Part shown: in pieces, positions 4,353-6,299 of the stretch
Position numbering within the stretch: the first letter of the stretch is position 1
Layout: every line of letters begins with the position of its first letter
Assembly (NCBI GenBank): GCA_019136335.1
Contig: JAGVUK010000013.1
Location: 1 to 6,299, forward strand
Length of the DNA: 6,299 nucleotides
Direction: 5' to 3'
DNA from: Methanomicrobiales archaeon
GTDB taxonomy: Archaea; Halobacteriota; Methanomicrobia; Methanomicrobiales; Methanoculleaceae
The notes under the pieces: generated by a model
The model's database searches: none
What the model was told of the DNA's origin: nothing
Seen by the model: the letters and a program-made list of their open reading frames with translations, nothing else
Position numbers and translations under genes: made by a program

Positions 4353-5021
4353 TCACTCAAACTCCGCGAGCGCCACCACCGGCACCCCCTCGAGGTCGTC
4401 AAAGACCACCGGGTAGAGCCGTAAGATCCAGGGCTCCCCAAGCAGCCGCCCGTAGGAGAGGTCCACATCCTCAAGCAGGAAGATGTGCGGGTGGTTGCAG
4501 AGGAACGCGCGGTGGGCCTCTCTCCCCTCCCCGGGGTTTGCAGGGGTGGCGATGGATATAGTATCGATCCCGAAGAGCCTGAGGGCCGGGTTCTGCATGC
4601 GGAGGAAGCCCGGCACCTCGTGGTGGACCCAGGGGTGCCTTTTCGCGTAAGCCTCCGGGTCGCTTTCCCGGAGCCGGCCGTTGCCGGTCTTCACGAAGAG
4701 CGCGCGGGCGTTCCGGACCACGTCGAGGTGCGGGAGGAGATCGTGGATCCGGACCGGCTCTTCGCCGGTCCTGAGTATCTCGATGCACCGCGCCGGTGCA
4801 AAGACCGCCTCCGGCGCAAGGAGGGCCCTGACCGTGCCCCCGCCCGGGCAGAAGTGCCGGGGGAGGTCGATATGCGTCCCGGCATGGCTGGAGAACGTGA
4901 TCAGGCTCTTTTCCTCCACATCTCCCTCTTTAAAGGTCTTTACAGGGGTGATCGTGAGCGGTTCCGTTCCGGGGTAGAGCGGGATCTCCCGGTTCAGGGG
5001 GTATGAGATCGGGATGAGCAT
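4353..5021 (-). CDS. Cyclase-family metal-dependent hydrolase (kynurenine formamidase-like, PF04199 type)
   Basis: A 222-aa protein of typical family length. Seen: the metal-binding signature HAGTHIDLPRH at residues 46-56 (H46, H50, D52, H56), with H170 (REAHRAFL) and E184 (FLLEDVDL) in the positions of the remaining catalytic and metal ligands, and the usual N-terminal ISYPLNREIPLYPGT segment. Family knowledge: these enzymes are cytoplasmic hydrolases using zinc or manganese, and characterised members include bacterial kynurenine formamidase (KynB) and related amide or lactone hydrolases. The substrate here is unknown, and no tryptophan-catabolism gene is nearby, so the kynurenine assignment should not be carried over. 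The start lies inside the end of the HAD gene (28-base overlap), with a GGGGGAG (5025-5031) only three bases before the ATG, a short spacing. The pair is probably co-transcribed and translationally coupled. No terminator was seen downstream on this strand. Confidence 0.88.
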   Translation of the reverse strand: MLIPISYPLNREIPLYPGTEPLTITPVKTFKEGDVEEKSLITFSSHAGTHIDLPRHFCPGGGTVRALLAPEAVFAPARCIEILRTGEEPVRIHDLLPHLDVVRNARALFVKTGNGRLRESDPEAYAKRHPWVHHEVPGFLRMQNPALRLFGIDTISIATPANPGEGREAHRAFLCNHPHIFLLEDVDLSYGRLLGEPWILRLYPVVFDDLEGVPVVALAEFE

Positions 5022-5671
5022 ACGCTCCCCCGTAGGTACTCCCGGAGTTCATGAAGGTTCTCCACGATCCCCTCCACCCCCGGCCGGCCGGCAAAGCGGT
5101 CCGGGTCACCGGGCCGGATCCTCGCGACGAACCGGACGTTGGTCTCGTGGGCCGCCTGCCAGTCGTTCGGGGCATCGCCGACGAAGAGGGCCTCGCCGGG
5201 GGATGCGCCGGTCTCGGCAAGGATCTCCCTGATGCACTCGGCCTTCGTCTTCGGCGAGCCGTAGATCCGGACGAAGTACTTTGTGAGGTCCCGGCGGCGG
5301 GCGATCTCATGCATCTCGCCCTCCGGGGTCGCGGAGACGATGTAGAGCGGGAGCACCCGGGAGCAGTCCTTGAGGAGGGGCTCCGCCCCCTCGACGTAGG
5401 GGACGGTGAGCATGGCATCGAAGATCAGCCCAACGTACTCGCTTGCGAGCCGCTCCTCCTGCTCGGGGGTGAGGGGCTCGTCGAGGATGTTTGCATAGAT
5501 GTAGCGGAACTTGTCGTATCGGGACATCCCGCCGTTTTCGAGGTGGAAGGCGATGATCTCGTCGAGGTGCGCGGGGGGCACGAAGGAGAAGATCTTTCTG
5601 AATGCGACGGTCTTTAGGGGGATGGATTCGACGATGACGCCGTCGAAGTCGAGGATGAGGGTGGTGAGCAT
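4994..5671 (-). CDS. HAD-superfamily hydrolase (phosphoglycolate phosphatase-like)
   Basis: A 225-aa protein with all four HAD motifs: motif I LDFDGVIVES with nucleophile D8 and acid/base D10; motif II with S113 (IVSATPEGE); motif III Lys K141 or K143 (GSPKTKAE); motif IV GDAPND with D166 and D170. A helical cap lies between motifs I and II at about residues 15-95. Family knowledge: such enzymes are magnesium-dependent cytoplasmic phosphatases or phosphomutases; the closest common annotations are phosphoglycolate phosphatase and beta-phosphoglucomutase-like, and the substrate cannot be inferred. The start MLTTLILDFDG is well fixed by motif I, yet there is no ribosome binding site before the ATG; an inverted repeat abuts it instead, so the message may be leaderless. 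The final residues (GSVCSSRSHTP) are encoded within the overlap with the cyclase gene and look like an added tail. Confidence 0.9.
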   Translation of the reverse strand: MLTTLILDFDGVIVESIPLKTVAFRKIFSFVPPAHLDEIIAFHLENGGMSRYDKFRYIYANILDEPLTPEQEERLASEYVGLIFDAMLTVPYVEGAEPLLKDCSRVLPLYIVSATPEGEMHEIARRRDLTKYFVRIYGSPKTKAECIREILAETGASPGEALFVGDAPNDWQAAHETNVRFVARIRPGDPDRFAGRPGVEGIVENLHELREYLRGSVCSSRSHTP

Positions 5672-5704
5672 GATAGATACTCTATCGATCGCCGTCTACT
5701 AGTA
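5672..5704 (-). promoter_or_regulatory. HAD gene promoter with an inverted repeat abutting the start codon
   Basis: GATAGA (5672-5677), spacer TAC, TCTATC (5681-5686) is a perfect inverted repeat immediately upstream of the ATG at 5671. A weak TATA-like TACTAGTA (5697-5704) lies about 26-33 bases from the start codon, the distance expected if transcription begins at or just before the ATG. No Shine-Dalgarno is present. A leaderless message with an operator over the start site is the simplest reading, but it is inferred. Confidence 0.4.
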
Positions 5705-5709
5705 CCTAA

Positions 5710-5729
5710 CGGCAGCAAGACCCCTGCCG
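5710..5729 (-). terminator. Hairpin directly after the glycosyltransferase stop codon
   Basis: CGGCAG (5710-5715) pairs with CTGCCG (5724-5729) around an 8-base loop, beginning two bases beyond the stop codon on the minus strand. There is no following T-run, so it may be an mRNA 3'-end hairpin or a weak terminator separating the glycosyltransferase from the HAD gene. Confidence 0.35.
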
Positions 5730-5730
5730 G

Positions 5731-6299
5731 TCATGCCGACGGTAAAGGGGCGCTGTCCAGGCTTCGGTATGCCTGCAGAAGGTCTGCTTCCATTCTGGAC
5801 CAGTTATACTTCTCAAGAACAGCTCTTCTGCCGTTTGCACCCATCCTCTGTGCCTCCTCGGGGTGATCAAAGAAGTAGGTGATCGCATCGGCGATTTCGC
5901 TCACACTCCGCGGATCGACAAGGATACCGCAGTCTGCACTGCCAACGACGCTCCGGATCTCCGGTAAGTCGCTTGCAATAACCGGAAGCCCGAGAAGCAT
6001 ATAGTCGAAGAGTTTGTTCGGTAGACCGATGGAGATGTTATAGTATGTCGGCTGGAAGACAAGGAGGCCCGCGGTTCCTTCGCTCAGTTTCTCATACATC
6101 TCCCTGTAGGGAAGGAAACCGGTTGAGGTGATGAACCCGTTCCGGCCGGATCCACCGATGTATTCGCTGAGGTCCTCCCTGACGTTCCCGACAAGCGTGA
6201 GGGATACATCGGGATAGCGTTCCCTGACCCGGGAGACTGCCTCGATGCATTCGCCGACCCCATGAAACGACTGCATGTTTCCTGCCATGAACATGAGGT
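5731..6299 (-). CDS. GT4-type glycosyltransferase, C-terminal part (5' end outside the window)
   Basis: About 188 residues of the C-terminal Rossmann-like, sugar-nucleotide-binding domain are visible. The frame is open through the window edge, so the first ATG inside it (6294) is not the start. Counting from that Met: AGNMQSFHGV (4-13), the first strand and loop of the domain; LVGN (34-37); and SIGLPNKLFDYMLLGLPVIASDLPEIRSVV (88-117), the GT4 donor-binding region in its PNKLF-(E/D)-Y subtype, followed by CGILVDP (122-128). Family knowledge: such enzymes transfer sugars from nucleotide or lipid-phosphate donors in cell-surface glycan, S-layer N-glycan or exopolysaccharide synthesis on the cytoplasmic side. 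The usual EX7E pair is altered: the second Glu is D97 and no Glu lies seven residues before it. No membrane segment is seen in this part. More glycan genes may lie beyond the window edge. Base composition is lower in GC than the HAD gene. Confidence 0.85.
   Translation of the reverse strand, partial: LMFMAGNMQSFHGVGECIEAVSRVRERYPDVSLTLVGNVREDLSEYIGGSGRNGFITSTGFLPYREMYEKLSEGTAGLLVFQPTYYNISIGLPNKLFDYMLLGLPVIASDLPEIRSVVGSADCGILVDPRSVSEIADAITYFFDHPEEAQRMGANGRRAVLEKYNWSRMEADLLQAYRSLDSAPLPSA

Overview
The window looks like a GC-rich euryarchaeal chromosome, most likely a methanogen of the Methanomicrobiales (Methanoculleus-like). This rests on archaeal-type signals (TATA boxes, GGAGG/GGAGTGA ribosome binding sites, oligo-T terminators), an HxlR-type regulator, a class I hybrid cluster protein, and the style of the long GC-rich structured intergenic DNA. 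The genus is an impression from protein style and was not tested by a search.

Layout. (1) 135-2197: a divergent pair, an HxlR-family winged-helix regulator on the minus strand and hcp, the hybrid cluster protein, on the plus strand. The 86-bp gap between them holds two tandem copies of an inverted repeat, GTATC-N5-GATAC, exactly 18 bp apart. (2) 2198-3009: about 810 bases without a convincing gene but full of structure: an oligo-T terminator, two hairpins resembling IS200/IS605-type ends, a roughly symmetric GC-rich palindromic block (about 2341-2610) with two perfect 10-bp stems, a 13-bp inverted repeat pair and G-quadruplex-type runs on opposite strands, and a set of mutually exclusive hairpins. 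(3) 3010-3838: a two-gene unit, an MNT/AbiEii-like nucleotidyltransferase and an overlapping 80-aa protein of unknown function. (4) 3967-4251: a short HicB-like antitoxin with its own promoter and terminator and no HicA beside it. (5) 4353-5671, minus strand: a HAD hydrolase followed by a cyclase-family (kynurenine formamidase-like) metal hydrolase, overlapping by 28 bases. (6) 5731-6299, minus strand: the C-terminal part of a GT4-type glycosyltransferase that runs off the window.

How the genes may work together. Hcp is a nitrosative-stress enzyme in the organisms where it has been studied, and the HxlR protein carries four cysteines, so a redox- or NO-responsive switch acting on the twin operators is the natural reading. 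The nucleotidyltransferase pair and the orphan HicB form a small patch of toxin-antitoxin-like genes next to repetitive DNA, which suggests an accessory insertion zone. The HAD and cyclase genes are probably co-translated, but their substrates cannot be read from sequence. Spot-counted 60-base lines are GC-richer in hcp and the HAD gene (about 67-72%) than in the nucleotidyltransferase and glycosyltransferase (about 57-58%), consistent with a mosaic origin.
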